64,000 nucleotides of DNA from CAWINH01 sp963837425 (GCA_963837425.1 CAWINH010000003.1:62001-126000); one strand, 5' to 3'; positions 1 to 9,105 are shown, counted from the stretch's first letter. Notes: generated by a model not told the origin, from the letters alone. Made by a program: numbers and translations.

Positions 1-979
1 CGACGTTGCAGACGTACACGCGCAGGCCGGCAGCGGTGGCCAGGGCGTCGCGGATGTCGCTGATGAGCAGGTTGGGGAGGACGCTGCTGTACAGGCTGCC
101 GGGGCCGATGACGAGGAGGTCGGCCTCGAGGATCCGCTCGAGCGCCTCGGGGTTCGCGCGCACGTCGGGGGGCTCGATCGCGACCCGCTCGATCGGCTCG
201 TCGGCGCTCGTGATGGCGGCCTGCCCGTAGAGGCGGCGTCCGGAACGCAATGCCGCGGCGAGGTTCAGCGGCACGGAGGTCGCGGGGAGGACCTGCCCGC
301 GGACCGCCAGCACGCGGTTCGACTCCCGGACGGCCTCCTCGAAATCGCCGGTCACCGCGGTCATCGCCGCGATGAACAGGTTGCCGAACGCGTGGTCGTC
401 GAGGCCCGATCCGGGCGGGAAGCGGTACTGCATCAGCTGGGTCATCAGGGGTTCGGCGTCCGCCAGGGCGGCAATGCAGTTGCGGATATCCCCCGGCGGG
501 GCGATCCCGAGCTGCTGGCGGAGCCTGCCCGAGCTGCCGCCGTCATCGGCGACCGTCACGATGGCGGTGATGTTCGCCGAATAGCCCTTGAGGCCGCGCA
601 GCAGGGTCGAGAGGCCAGTCCCGCCACCGATCGCCACGATCCGCGGCCCGCGCGCGAGGTACCGCTTCGTGTACAGCACCTCGAGCACCGAGTTCCCGCG
701 GGCGACAAATGGCGAGACGATGCTGCGCATCAGGCCCCACACCCCGACCGCCGTGATGAGGACGCCGGCGGCGGCCACGATGCTCGCGCGAATCGGCCGA
801 CCGAGGCCGGCGCCGGTGATGACGTAGATGAATGAGTTGTCCGGCAGCCGGCGGTAGAGGTCGACGAGCAGGATCGCCGCTCCGAGACCGAGCACCGTGA
901 TCCCGACGAACAGGAGCAGCAGCCAGCGCTTGAGGTGCATCCCCGGGTAGAGCCAGCGCGGGACGCGCGGGCGCCTCAT
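1..979 (-). CDS. yvcK: Gluconeogenesis factor YvcK/CofD-like family protein, 3' end cut by window
   Basis: This is a YvcK-family protein, a regulator of carbon flux and cell-envelope synthesis whose fold is related to CofD and binds UDP-sugars in known members. About 326 residues are visible and the C-terminus runs off the left edge. It is the long membrane form: hydrophobic segments near residues 18-41 and 51-85 precede the nucleotide-binding loop AIGGGTGLSTLLRGLK near residue 115, followed by VADDGGSSGRLR and a GDIRNC motif. The ATG overlaps the rapZ stop codon (ATGA), so the two are translationally coupled. The rapZ-yvcK order is typical of Gram-positive bacteria, where whiA often follows. 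The identification is firm; the precise regulatory role is inferred from the family. Confidence 0.93.
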   Translation of the reverse strand, partial: MRRPRVPRWLYPGMHLKRWLLLLFVGITVLGLGAAILLVDLYRRLPDNSFIYVITGAGLGRPIRASIVAAAGVLITAVGVWGLMRSIVSPFVARGNSVLEVLYTKRYLARGPRIVAIGGGTGLSTLLRGLKGYSANITAIVTVADDGGSSGRLRQQLGIAPPGDIRNCIAALADAEPLMTQLMQYRFPPGSGLDDHAFGNLFIAAMTAVTGDFEEAVRESNRVLAVRGQVLPATSVPLNLAAALRSGRRLYGQAAITSADEPIERVAIEPPDVRANPEALERILEADLLVIGPGSLYSSVLPNLLISDIRDALATAAGLRVYVCNV

Positions 980-1920
980 CGTTCGAGCTCCCGGTGGAAG
1001 ACCGCGACGGCCGTCTCGTCGAGGTCGCGCAGGCGCGTCGCCAGCTCCTCGGCGAGGGCGATCGACCGGTGGTAGCCGCCCGTGCAGCCCAGGGCCAGCG
1101 TGAGCCGCGCCTTTCCCTCCGCGCGATAGGCGGGGATCGTGAGCTCCAGCAGCTCCACGACGAGCTCGAGGAAACGGCCGGCGGCGGGCTGACCCATCAC
1201 GTAGTCACGGACCGGCGGCTGCAGGCCGGAGAGCCGCTTGAGGTCCGGGACGTAGTACGGGTTCGTGAGGAAGCGGACGTCAAAGACGAGATCCGCCTCG
1301 AACGGGATCCCGTACTTGAATCCGAAGGTGATGATGTCGACGAGGAGCTCCCCCGCCGCACCGTCGCGCGGAACGAACGAGAAGAGCCGCTCCTTCAGCT
1401 GGCCGATCGTCAGGCCGCTCGTATCGATGAGGTGATCGGCAAGCTCGCGCGTGCGCTCCAGCCGACGGCGCTCCTCCTGGATCCCGGCCTGCACCCCGGA
1501 GCGGGTCTCGAGCGGATGCCGGTGGCGCGTCTCGCTGAACCTCGACACCAGCGTCGAGTCGCTCGCCTCGAGGTAGAGGATGTCGTATGGCACGCCCCGC
1601 GCGGCGAGCTCGCGGCGCGCCCGTTCGATGGCGGGGCCCGGATCGCCCGCGCGGATGTCAAGCACGAGGGCCAGGCGCGCGTATCGCACCGGGTCGGCGT
1701 CCCGCAGGGTCAGCAGCCGGTCGAGCAGCTCGGGCGGAAGATTGTCGACACAGTAATAGCCGAGGTCCTCGTAGATCTTCGAGGCCTGGCTCTTGCCTGC
1801 TCCGGACAGGCCGCTGATGACGAGCACGTGTCCGCTCGCGGCCGGGTCTCGGGGAGTCGTCTGCGGCCGCGGCCGCGTCCGTCGGGCGCTGGCGGTGGCG
1901 CTCTTGCCGGCTGGTGCCAT
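976..1920 (-). CDS. rapZ: RNase adapter / nucleotide-binding protein RapZ (YvcJ)
   Basis: RapZ-family P-loop ATPase of 314 residues. In E. coli it controls GlmS through small RNAs; in Gram-positives (YvcJ) it binds and hydrolyses nucleotides. A basic, Pro/Thr-rich tail of about 30 residues precedes the Walker A loop GLSGAGKS (residues 37-44). The family signature GCTGGYHRS lies close to the C-terminus. The reading frame is open a further 18 codons upstream, but the ATG used here has a good ribosome binding site (GGAGGG, 7 nt away). A TATACT -10-like hexamer lies 27 nt before the start. The stop codon overlaps the yvcK start, giving a two-gene operon. Confidence 0.93.
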   Translation of the reverse strand: MAPAGKSATASARRTRPRPQTTPRDPAASGHVLVISGLSGAGKSQASKIYEDLGYYCVDNLPPELLDRLLTLRDADPVRYARLALVLDIRAGDPGPAIERARRELAARGVPYDILYLEASDSTLVSRFSETRHRHPLETRSGVQAGIQEERRRLERTRELADHLIDTSGLTIGQLKERLFSFVPRDGAAGELLVDIITFGFKYGIPFEADLVFDVRFLTNPYYVPDLKRLSGLQPPVRDYVMGQPAAGRFLELVVELLELTIPAYRAEGKARLTLALGCTGGYHRSIALAEELATRLRDLDETAVAVFHRELER

Positions 1921-1947
1921 ATGCCGCCCTCCGTGACGGTCGGCCCG

Positions 1948-1953
1948 AGTATA
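1948..1953 (-). promoter_or_regulatory. Candidate -10 element of rapZ-yvcK
   Basis: On the minus strand TATACT lies 27 nt upstream of the rapZ ATG, before a GGAGGG ribosome binding site. No convincing -35 is seen 17 nt further up. It sits just beyond the 3' end of the deacetylase gene. Confidence 0.4.
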
Positions 1954-1970
1954 GCCCGAGGTCGTCTCGA

Positions 1971-2930
1971 TCACGCCGTCCCGAACCCGCGCAAAAGGCC
2001 GCGAACCGTGGCAGCCGTGCTCGCGCGCAGGGCCGGAAGATCGTAACCGCCCTCGAGCGAGAGCGCGATTCCGGGCAGGCCGAGGCGTCGGCAGAGCTCG
2101 CCGATCTTCTCGGCGAGGGTGAGGTACCCGGCCTCGGTGACCTCGAGATGCGCGAGCGGGTCCGCGCGATGCGCGTCGTACCCTGCGGAGACGAGGATCG
2201 CGGCCGGCGCAAACGCCTCCACCGCGGGGAGCAGCCGCTCCTCCCAGGCGGCGAGAAATTCGGAGTCGCCGCTCCCCGGAATGAGCGGCACGTTGTGCAT
2301 CGTTCCCACGCCCGGGCCGCGGCCACGCTCGGCGGCGTCCCCCGAACCCGGGTAGAGCGGCATCTGGTGAGTGGATGCATAGCAGACGTTGGGGTCCTCG
2401 TCATAGAGGGCCTGCGTCCCGTCGCCATGGTGCACGTCCCAGTCGATGATCGCCACCCGCTCGGCGACGCTGCCGGCGCGGAGCGCCTCGAGCGCGATCG
2501 CCACGTTGTTCAGGAGGCAGAACCCGGCCGGCCGGTTCGCAGCGGCATGGTGGCCGGGGGGGCGCACCGCAGCAAACGCGACGGTTGCCTCGCCCCGGGC
2601 GACGCTCTCAGCGGCCTGGACCGCGGCGCCCGCGGCGAGCCGCGCGGCCACCATCGACTCCCGCACGATGAAGGTGTCGCCCCCGATCCATCCCCCGCCC
2701 CGGCCCGCCGCCTGGTCGAGCGCGGCCACATAGGCAGCGGGATGCACGCGCTCGATCTCGTCGAGGCCGGCGGGGTCGAGCCGCGGTCGCTCGAGCGTCG
2801 CGCCCGCAGCCTCGGCTCCATCGGCCACGCCGGCCGCCGCCGCCTGCAGCCGCTCGGGCCGCTCCGGGTGCCCGGGCGCGGTGTGGGCGGCCATCGCCGG
2901 ATCGGTGAAGAGCATGACCCGAGCCGACAT
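1971..2930 (-). CDS. Histone deacetylase family (AcuC/HDAC-like) zinc hydrolase
   Basis: Zinc-dependent deacetylase of the arginase/HDAC fold, 319 residues, the usual length for bacterial acetoin-utilisation (AcuC) or acetylpolyamine amidohydrolase-like members. The N-terminal HPERPERL motif, the RPPGHHA active-site loop (His-His pair), the metal-ligand motif DWDVHHGDGTQ and a second aspartate in AGYDAHRADPL are all present, so it should be active. The substrate (acetylated protein or small amide) cannot be told from sequence. It starts 3 nt after the tatC stop on the same strand, so it is probably co-transcribed with tatAC. Confidence 0.9.
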   Translation of the reverse strand: MSARVMLFTDPAMAAHTAPGHPERPERLQAAAAGVADGAEAAGATLERPRLDPAGLDEIERVHPAAYVAALDQAAGRGGGWIGGDTFIVRESMVAARLAAGAAVQAAESVARGEATVAFAAVRPPGHHAAANRPAGFCLLNNVAIALEALRAGSVAERVAIIDWDVHHGDGTQALYDEDPNVCYASTHQMPLYPGSGDAAERGRGPGVGTMHNVPLIPGSGDSEFLAAWEERLLPAVEAFAPAAILVSAGYDAHRADPLAHLEVTEAGYLTLAEKIGELCRRLGLPGIALSLEGGYDLPALRASTAATVRGLLRGFGTA

Positions 2931-2933
2931 GGA

Positions 2934-3647
2934 TCAGCGCCGCATGAGGCGAATGACGAGGAGCGATCCCTCGAAGAGGACGTACATGACCGCCGACAGC
3001 AGCGACGGTGAGATCGGGTCACCGCCCGGCGTGACGACGACGGCGAAGATCACGATCCCCAGGATGATGAAGCGACGCTGCGCGGCGAGACGCCGGTAGC
3101 TCAGGATGCCGACCCGCGCCAGCGCAATGAGCACGATCGGGAACTCCATCACCACACCGAAGGCGAGCATCATCGTCGTCACGAAGCTCACGTAGTCGCC
3201 GACGGTGAGGAACGTGGTGATGCTGTTCGGGACCAGGCCGAGGAGGAAGGTCAGCGCGAACGGGATGATGATGTATCCCACCTCCAGGCCGAGCACGAAC
3301 AGGAGGATCGCCGACAGGAGGAGCGGGACGACCCTCCGCCGCTCGCCGACCGTGAGGCCCGGGCCGACGAAGCGCCAGCCCTGGTAGAGGAGCACCGGCA
3401 TGCTGATCGCGATCCCCAGGAAGATCCCGATCTTCAGCTTCAGCGCGAAGTACTCGGTGACCGTCAACACGATGAGGTTGTCGCGGTTGGCGGCGGGCAG
3501 CGGTGCCTTGAGGACAAGGATGACCGGGTCGGAAAGCAGGAAGCCGATGACCACCCCAACGACGATCGCCGCGATGATGATGATCAGGCGCCGACGGAGC
3601 TCCTCGAGATGCTCGAGGAGGCTCATCGTGGTCGCGTTGTCGCTCAC
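2934..3647 (-). CDS. tatC: Twin-arginine translocase subunit TatC
   Basis: TatC, the multispanning receptor that recognises twin-arginine signal peptides and recruits TatA for export of folded proteins. 237 residues, standard length, with six hydrophobic segments. The conserved N-terminal motif MSLLEHLEELRRRL is present, with a short FVGPGLT-type loop and an FGVVMEFP segment in the second half. tatA lies directly upstream on the same strand. No separate tatB is visible, as in many Gram-positive-type minimal Tat systems. Confidence 0.95.
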   Translation of the reverse strand: MSDNATTMSLLEHLEELRRRLIIIIAAIVVGVVIGFLLSDPVILVLKAPLPAANRDNLIVLTVTEYFALKLKIGIFLGIAISMPVLLYQGWRFVGPGLTVGERRRVVPLLLSAILLFVLGLEVGYIIIPFALTFLLGLVPNSITTFLTVGDYVSFVTTMMLAFGVVMEFPIVLIALARVGILSYRRLAAQRRFIILGIVIFAVVVTPGGDPISPSLLSAVMYVLFEGSLLVIRLMRR

Positions 3648-3697
3648 CGCGCCGTCATCGCCTCAATCCGGCCGGCGAAGCGGCGGGTGTGTGCGGC

Positions 3698-3982
3698 CTA
3701 CTTCGGGTCGGTGGTCTGTGCGCTCGGAGCGCCCTGGGTCGAGCTCGTATCGCTCGGCGCGGCCGGCTGCTGTGGCGGCTGCGCCGGCTGTGGCGGCTGC
3801 GCCTGCTGCGGCGGCTGCGCCGGTTCGCCGCGAAGCGAATCCTCGAGCTCATTCGACGCCTTGCGGAACTCGCGGACGCCGCGACCGATGGCACTCCCGA
3901 TATCCGGCAACTTCCCGGGGCCGAAGATGACGAGCACGATCACCAGAATGAGGATCAGTTCTCCCGGTCCGATGTTCGGCAT
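3698..3982 (-). CDS. tatA: Sec-independent translocase protein TatA
   Basis: TatA/TatE family pore subunit of 94 residues. One N-terminal membrane helix (residues 5-20) is followed by the FGPGKLPDIG hinge and the amphipathic helix SAIGRGVREFRKASNEL. The C-terminal tail is low complexity, with repeats of PPQQAQPPQPAQPP, longer than minimal TatA tails. The reading frame is open further upstream, but the TatA homology begins exactly at this ATG. AGGAGG lies 12 nt before it, a rather wide spacing. A TAGACT hexamer at 4045-4050 inside the end of pyrF could be its own promoter. It pairs with tatC just downstream. Confidence 0.93.
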   Translation of the reverse strand: MPNIGPGELILILVIVLVIFGPGKLPDIGSAIGRGVREFRKASNELEDSLRGEPAQPPQQAQPPQPAQPPQQPAAPSDTSSTQGAPSAQTTDPK

Positions 3983-4034
3983 GCTGTGCGTGAACCTCCT
4001 GTGCGGTGCCCTCGACCGTCTGGGTCGTGCCGCG

Positions 4035-4859
4035 CTACGAATCGAGTCTACCACCGTCACCCCGCAGGAGCCCCGACCATGCCCGGGCCGCCCTCCCCGC
4101 CGCCGGTAGCCAGTCGGGCCCCTTCGACGCTCCGGAGATCGCCCGCGAGACATTGACGACCCCGGGCGCAAGCGTCCCGTGGCAGGCCGCGGCCGCGGCC
4201 GCGGGGTCGCCGCCCTGTGCGCCGACGCCGGGAACCAGGAATCCCGGGCCTGGCGCGGTCCGGCGCATCCTCGACAGATCGTCGACGTTCGTGGCGCCCA
4301 CCACCAATCCGATGCGAGCATCGCCCGGCCACTGCGCTGACGCCCATGCCGCGACGCGTTCGTCGACCGGCCGCCCGTCGTCGGTCCGCAGGTCCTGGAA
4401 CGTGCCGGCGCTCGGGTTGCTCGTGCGGGCCAGGAGGTAGACGACCTTGTCCGGGTACGCGAGGAACGGCTCGACAGCGTCCGCGCCGAGGTAGGACGAG
4501 AGGGTGACCGCATCGCCGTCGAGATGACCGAGCAGGGAGGCCGCGTAGCGCTCGGCGGTGGAGCCGATATCCCCTCGCTTCCCGTCCAGGATCAGGAAGT
4601 GTCCTCGCGGCACGTCGCCTCGAACGCGTTCGAGGGCCGCCCAGCCCGGAGACCCGAACGCCTCGAAGAATGCGACGTTGATCTTTACCGCGGCCGAGAA
4701 CGGCGCGGCCGCCTCGAGGACGCCGCGCGCGAACCGCTCGATCCCGCCGACGTCGGGATTGAGCTCCTCCGGGAGGGCATCGGGGTGCGGGTCGATTCCC
4801 AGGCACAGGGGTGAACCGCTCTCCGTGATCCGCTGCCGGAGTCGCTCGAGCGGACCCAT
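4035..4859 (-). CDS. pyrF: Orotidine 5'-phosphate decarboxylase (type 2)
   Basis: OMP decarboxylase, last step of UMP synthesis, belonging to the longer type 2 subfamily (274 residues). Substrate-binding GIDPHPD (about residue 21), the catalytic Lys/Asp cluster LDGKRGDIGST (about 91-101), SSYLGADAVEPF and the C-terminal VVGATN and FLVPGVGAQGG motifs are all present. The ATG is chosen for family match; an in-frame GTG at 4871 overlapping the recJ stop (GTGA) is a credible alternative start and would couple translation to recJ. No other pyr gene is in the window. Confidence 0.92.
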   Translation of the reverse strand: MGPLERLRQRITESGSPLCLGIDPHPDALPEELNPDVGGIERFARGVLEAAAPFSAAVKINVAFFEAFGSPGWAALERVRGDVPRGHFLILDGKRGDIGSTAERYAASLLGHLDGDAVTLSSYLGADAVEPFLAYPDKVVYLLARTSNPSAGTFQDLRTDDGRPVDERVAAWASAQWPGDARIGLVVGATNVDDLSRMRRTAPGPGFLVPGVGAQGGDPAAAAAACHGTLAPGVVNVSRAISGASKGPDWLPAAGRAARAWSGLLRGDGGRLDS

Positions 4860-4867
4860 CGCCACGC

Positions 4868-6631
4868 TCACCGTGCCACCGGCGACGGATCCACGGCGAT
4901 CGGCTCCCGGCGCGACGTGCGCCGCCGGGAGAGGAGCGGGCTGGCACCGGCATCGGCGTAGTCCTCGACCCGGATGCGGAGCCGGGGGAGGCCGCCGAAG
5001 CGGTCGCGTCCCAGGGTGCCGGCCAGGTCGACGGCCGTTCCCGGCTCGGGAAGCGGGCGGTCCGCGGGGACGCCGAAGGCGATTGCGTCGATCGTCTCCG
5101 CGCCGCGCCGCATCCGGAACATGATGTGCTCCCCGCCGTCCCCCACCCGGCGAGCCTCGCCGACGCGCAGCCCAGTGACGGCCAGCATCGGCTCCGGATG
5201 GCCGGGACCATACGGCGCAAGCCGCTCGAGCTCGTCGTGCAATCCCCAGCCGATGTGGGCGGCGGGCAGGACGAGGTCGATCCGCAGCCGGCCGGGCCGC
5301 TCGAGATCGATGGCGCTGCCCGGCGGGAATGGCCGGCCGAGTCCGGCGAAGGCCGCAGCGAACGGCTCCCACGACTCGGGCAGGAGGCTGAACCCGCCCG
5401 CCGCCGCATGGCCGCCCCGCTTCGTGAGGTGGGAGCCACATGCCTCGAGCGCTGCGGCCACGTGAAAGTCAGCCGGTGCGCGCACCGACCCGCGCAGCTC
5501 GTCCCCCACCCGTCCCACGATCGCAATCGGGCGTGCCGTCTGCTCGGTGAGCCGGGACGCGATGAGGCCCAGGAGGCCCGGCGGCCACTCGTCGTGCCGC
5601 AGCGCCAGCGGTCCGCTGCCGTCGTCGAGGAGCGCGAGCGCCACGGCCACGGCATCCGAGGTGAGCTCCCGCCGCTTGCGGTGCACCGCCTCGAGCGCCT
5701 CCGCCAGCCGCTCCGCCTCCTCGACCTCCTCCGCGAGCAGGAGCTCGATCGCGAGGTCCGCATCGGCAATGCGCCCGGCCGCGTTGATGCGGGGTGCGAC
5801 GCCGAATGCGAGGTCGCGGGCCGTTGGCGCCTCGGGCTGCTCCGCTGCGCGCGCGAGGAGCGCCCGCAGGCCCGGCCGCGAGGTCGTCGCCAGCTCGGAA
5901 AGGCCCAGCTGAACGATCGCGCGGCTCTCGCCGGTCATCGGCGCCAGGTCGGCGATCGTGCCGATCGCCGCGACGCCGGCGAGGTCGCTCGCCTCGCGGC
6001 CCCGTCTCGTCAGGAGCGCGGCGGCCAGCTTGTAGCTGATCCCCGCGCCGGTGAGGTCCGGATCTGGATAGTCGCAGTCGGGACGATGGGGGTCGACGAC
6101 CGCCACCGCGCGGGGCAGCTCGCCTGAGGGCAGGTGGTGGTCGGTGATGATGACGTCCATCCCGCGCGAGCGCGCGTGCTCCACCTCGGCGCCGTTCACG
6201 ATTCCGCAGTCGCAGGTCACGACCAGCGTCACACCGCGCTCCGCGAGGTCGTCGAGCCCGTCCCGGGAGAGGCCGTAGCCGTCCGCCAGCCGCGATGGCA
6301 CGTGGCGCAGCGGCTGCGCACCGGCGGCACGCAGTGCCAGCACCCAGACGGCCACCGCGGTCATCCCGTCCGCGTCGTAGTCGCCCCAGATCGCGATCCC
6401 CTCGCCCTCCTCGATCGCCCGTTCGAGACGGTTGAGCGCGACCTCGGCATCCGCCATGAGCCGCACGTCGTGCAGCGCGTCAGTGCCAGCGACCAGGAAG
6501 GGGCCCAGCTCCGCGTCCGTTCGGTGACCGCGACGAGCCAGGAGGGTCGCCACCGGCGGGCTGAACCCGGTGAGGGCCGGGGGGGCGAGCAGTGGCTCGG
6601 GGAGGAGCCACTCGAGGCGCGGGGGAATCAC
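4868..6631 (-). CDS. recJ: Single-stranded-DNA-specific exonuclease RecJ
   Basis: RecJ 5'-3' single-strand exonuclease of the DHH phosphoesterase superfamily, 587 residues. It resects DNA in recombination and mismatch or base-excision repair. Motifs: GDYDADGMTAVAV (about residue 82), TCDCGI, ITDHHLPSGE (DHH box), VDPHRPDCDYP, and the DHHA1 motif GGHAAAGGF near residue 390, followed by an OB-like C-terminal domain. The start is GTG; a TACCAT hexamer ends 6 nt before it, so the mRNA may be leaderless. It heads a possible recJ-pyrF-tatA-tatC-deacetylase run. Confidence 0.95.
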   Translation of the reverse strand: MIPPRLEWLLPEPLLAPPALTGFSPPVATLLARRGHRTDAELGPFLVAGTDALHDVRLMADAEVALNRLERAIEEGEGIAIWGDYDADGMTAVAVWVLALRAAGAQPLRHVPSRLADGYGLSRDGLDDLAERGVTLVVTCDCGIVNGAEVEHARSRGMDVIITDHHLPSGELPRAVAVVDPHRPDCDYPDPDLTGAGISYKLAAALLTRRGREASDLAGVAAIGTIADLAPMTGESRAIVQLGLSELATTSRPGLRALLARAAEQPEAPTARDLAFGVAPRINAAGRIADADLAIELLLAEEVEEAERLAEALEAVHRKRRELTSDAVAVALALLDDGSGPLALRHDEWPPGLLGLIASRLTEQTARPIAIVGRVGDELRGSVRAPADFHVAAALEACGSHLTKRGGHAAAGGFSLLPESWEPFAAAFAGLGRPFPPGSAIDLERPGRLRIDLVLPAAHIGWGLHDELERLAPYGPGHPEPMLAVTGLRVGEARRVGDGGEHIMFRMRRGAETIDAIAFGVPADRPLPEPGTAVDLAGTLGRDRFGGLPRLRIRVEDYADAGASPLLSRRRTSRREPIAVDPSPVAR

Positions 6632-6637
6632 CCGGCC

Positions 6638-6643
6638 ATGGTA
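6638..6643 (-). promoter_or_regulatory. -10-like hexamer (TACCAT) before recJ
   Basis: On the minus strand TACCAT lies 6 nt upstream of the recJ GTG, with no Shine-Dalgarno sequence between. Same layout as other proposed leaderless starts in this window. Confidence 0.4.
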
Positions 6644-6676
6644 GACGGCGGCGCTTACCGCCCGCTGATCGTTTGC

Positions 6677-7767
6677 TTACCGCCCGCCGCGGGCGCTAGC
6701 CGACGCCTTCGCCTTGCGGTTCGCGTCCCACTCGTACCAGGCGGCGAGCAGCTGCGACGCATTGAAGATCGATGAGTACGTACCGCTCACGACGCCGATC
6801 AGGAGCGCCAGGGTGAAGGTCCGGATCGTGGGCGGCCCGAGGAGCAGGAGCGCGGTCAGCGTCACGATCACCGTGAGGCTGGTGTTGATCGAGCGGCCGA
6901 GGGTCTGGAGGATCGAGTGGTTCACGATCGCGCCGAACGGCTCCCCCGCGTGCCGGATCCGGTTCTCGCGGATACGGTCGAAAACGACGATCGTGTCGTG
7001 CACGGAGAAGCCGATGACCGTAAGCAGCGCGGTCACGAACAGGGCGTCGAACTCGAGGTCGAAGAAGTAGCCCAGGATCGCAAAGATCCCGACCACCACG
7101 ATCACGTCGTGGAGCAGCGCCACGATCGCCGCGGTCCCGAAGCGGAGCCCGAATCGGATCCACAGGTAGGCGAGGATGAACAGCTCACCGACGCCGATGA
7201 GGATCGCCGAGCTGCGGATCAGGTCGGCGCCGATGATCGCGCCCACCGTCGTGACGCTGTCCGGCCGGCCGTTGGCGGGCTCGCCGAACTGCGCGACGAG
7301 CGACTTCTCGATGTCGTCCCACGGCGTTCCCGGCGGGGGCGGAGCGGGAGTGGGGCTCGGCGTGGCGGTCGGGGTCGGGGTCGGCGTGAAGCTGCCGCTC
7401 GGCGTTGGCGAGGGCGTCGGGGACGGTGAGGGCTCGGCGTGGGCGTCGCGTTCGGGTCGGGGGTCGGGGTCGGCTCCGGGGTCGGCACCGGCGTCTGCGG
7501 CGGGAGCAGGCCCACCGGGTCGGTCCGGATCTCGAGGACGCCGTTCCCGAGGTCCTTCACCGTCGCCTCCGGGTGCCCGAGGTCGACGAGGGCCGCCTGC
7601 ACGGCCGCCGGGGACGGGTTCGAGGCGTAGCGGATGTCCCAGACCGTGCCGCCGGTGAAGTCGACCGACGGCTTCAGCCCGCCGAGGATGATGAAGATCA
7701 GGCCCGGGACGGTGATCAGCGCGCTGAACAGGAAGTACCAGCGCCGCTTGCCGACGATGTCGTACAT
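6677..7767 (-). CDS. secF: Protein translocase subunit SecF, apparent -1 frameshift near 7430
   Basis: SecF, partner of SecD in the proton-driven SecDF complex that pulls preproteins across the membrane. The N-terminal part (start ATG at 7767; MYDIVGKRRWYF, first helix, VDFTGGT motif) is in one frame. The C-terminal part, with five membrane helices including FSVHDTIVVFDRIREN, is in another frame that ends at 6677. The frames meet near a GGG run at 7430-7432 inside a Pro/Thr/Ser-rich insert in the extracytoplasmic P1 domain; one missing base there would rejoin them. Both halves are well conserved, so a base-calling error or a very recent mutation is more likely than an old pseudogene. It starts 3 nt after secD ends. 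Confidence 0.85.
7347..7498. repeat. Low-complexity Pro/Thr/Ser-coding repeat inside secF
   Basis: Degenerate short repeats built on variants of ggtcgg and ggcgtc on the plus strand. On the minus strand they encode alternating Pro-Thr and Pro-Ser stretches such as PVPTPEPTPTPDPN and SPTPSPTPSGS. The tract separates the two frames of secF. Confidence 0.8.
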
Positions 7768-7770
7768 CGG

Positions 7771-9105
7771 TCAGCGCTCCACGTGGTAGAGCTCGAGGCG
7801 GCGGCCCCAGTCGGTGCGCACGACGTAGCGCAGCATCGTCCGGGTCACCGTCACCGCGCTGAACATCGAGACGAGGACACCGATGATGAGGACGAGCGCG
7901 AAGCCGCGGACGACGGTCGTCCCGACCCAGTACAGCCAGGCCGCGATGAGGAGCGAGCTGACGTTCGAGTCGAGGATGCTCGACCAGGCGCGGTTGAACC
8001 CGGCCTCGATGGCCGGGACCAGGCTCTTCCCGGCGCGGACCTCCTCCTTCATGCGCTCGAAGATGAGGATGTTCGCATCGACCGCCATCCCGATCGAGAG
8101 GATGAACGCGGCCACCCCGGCCAGGGTCAGGGTCACCCCGATGAGCCGGAAGACGGCGTAGACGACGAGCGTGTAGAAGATGAGCGCCATGGCGGCCAGT
8201 ACCCCCGGCAGCCGGTAGTAGGCGATCATGAAGAGCAGGACCAAGAGGAGGCCGATGCCGCCCGCGACGAGCGCCTGGACGAGGAAGTTCGCCCCGAGCG
8301 TCGGCGCCACCTGGTCGACGCCCTCCTCGGCGAGCGAGATCGGGAGGGCGCCGAACTTCAGCGTGTTGTAGAGGTTCGTGCGCTCCGCCTCGGCGGCCGA
8401 GCCGGTCCCGGCGCCGACGTCGATCACCGTCTGGCCGGCGCAGATCGCGCTCTGGATCTGCGGCACCGTGATCACCTTCCCGTCGAGCGCGATCGGCCCA
8501 TCCTGCTGCACGTGCGAGGTCGTGTACGTGCACCACGTTTCCTTGGCCGGGCTGCGGAGGGTGAAGAGGACCGCCAGCTTCCCGCTCTGGGTCGTGGGCG
8601 CCACGCTGCTCGGGTCGATGTCACCACCGGTGAACAGGACGCCGAGCGTCCCGTTCGCGATGAGGGCCGAGATGTCCTCGCCGGTCGTCAGTTTCTGGCC
8701 GTTCGGGTCGATGAACTGGAGCTGGCCGGTGGAGCCCACGAGCTGGCGCACCTGGTCCTCGTTCGAGACCCCGGGCACCTCGACGACGATCCGTCGCTCC
8801 CCGGTCCCACTCACTTCGGTCCGCACCTGGGGCTCCGAGACACCGATGCCGGCGACGCGCTGCTCGATGATGCTCCGCGCCGTATCGAGCTCGGCGTCTG
8901 TGACCGTCGTGCCTGTCTGCGCCACGGCCTTGAGCGTGACCCGGATCCCGCCCTGGAGATCGAGCCCGAGCCGCGTCTTCAGCTCCTGGCCCAGGATGTT
9001 CGAGGGCAGCCAGGTCAGGCCCAGCGTCTGCCGGGGCAGGTCGATGAAGATCGCCAGCAGGAGGGTGACGAGGATCACCCACGGGGCAATGCGGCGCCAG
9101 GTCAT
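7771..9105 (-). CDS. secD: Protein translocase subunit SecD
   Basis: SecD, the larger half of the SecDF export motor, 445 residues. An N-terminal helix (WVILVTLLLAIFIDLP) is followed by the LGLDLQGGIRVTL motif, a P1 head domain of about 200 residues, and a C-terminal block of five helices with the GMAVDANILIFERMKEE signature. The start is placed at the ATG that precedes MTWRRIAPW, because the 27 in-frame codons before it look non-coding. A TATACT hexamer at 9206-9211 would give a leader of about 100 nt. secF follows with a 3-nt gap. Confidence 0.95.
   Translation of the reverse strand: MTWRRIAPWVILVTLLLAIFIDLPRQTLGLTWLPSNILGQELKTRLGLDLQGGIRVTLKAVAQTGTTVTDAELDTARSIIEQRVAGIGVSEPQVRTEVSGTGERRIVVEVPGVSNEDQVRQLVGSTGQLQFIDPNGQKLTTGEDISALIANGTLGVLFTGGDIDPSSVAPTTQSGKLAVLFTLRSPAKETWCTYTTSHVQQDGPIALDGKVITVPQIQSAICAGQTVIDVGAGTGSAAEAERTNLYNTLKFGALPISLAEEGVDQVAPTLGANFLVQALVAGGIGLLLVLLFMIAYYRLPGVLAAMALIFYTLVVYAVFRLIGVTLTLAGVAAFILSIGMAVDANILIFERMKEEVRAGKSLVPAIEAGFNRAWSSILDSNVSSLLIAAWLYWVGTTVVRGFALVLIIGVLVSMFSAVTVTRTMLRYVVRTDWGRRLELYHVER

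Noticed and set aside
6677..7430. Interpretation of the secF shift as programmed frameshifting
   Set aside because: No slippery heptamer followed by a stable structure is visible; a missing base in a CCC run explains it more simply. Kept only as a possibility in the finding.
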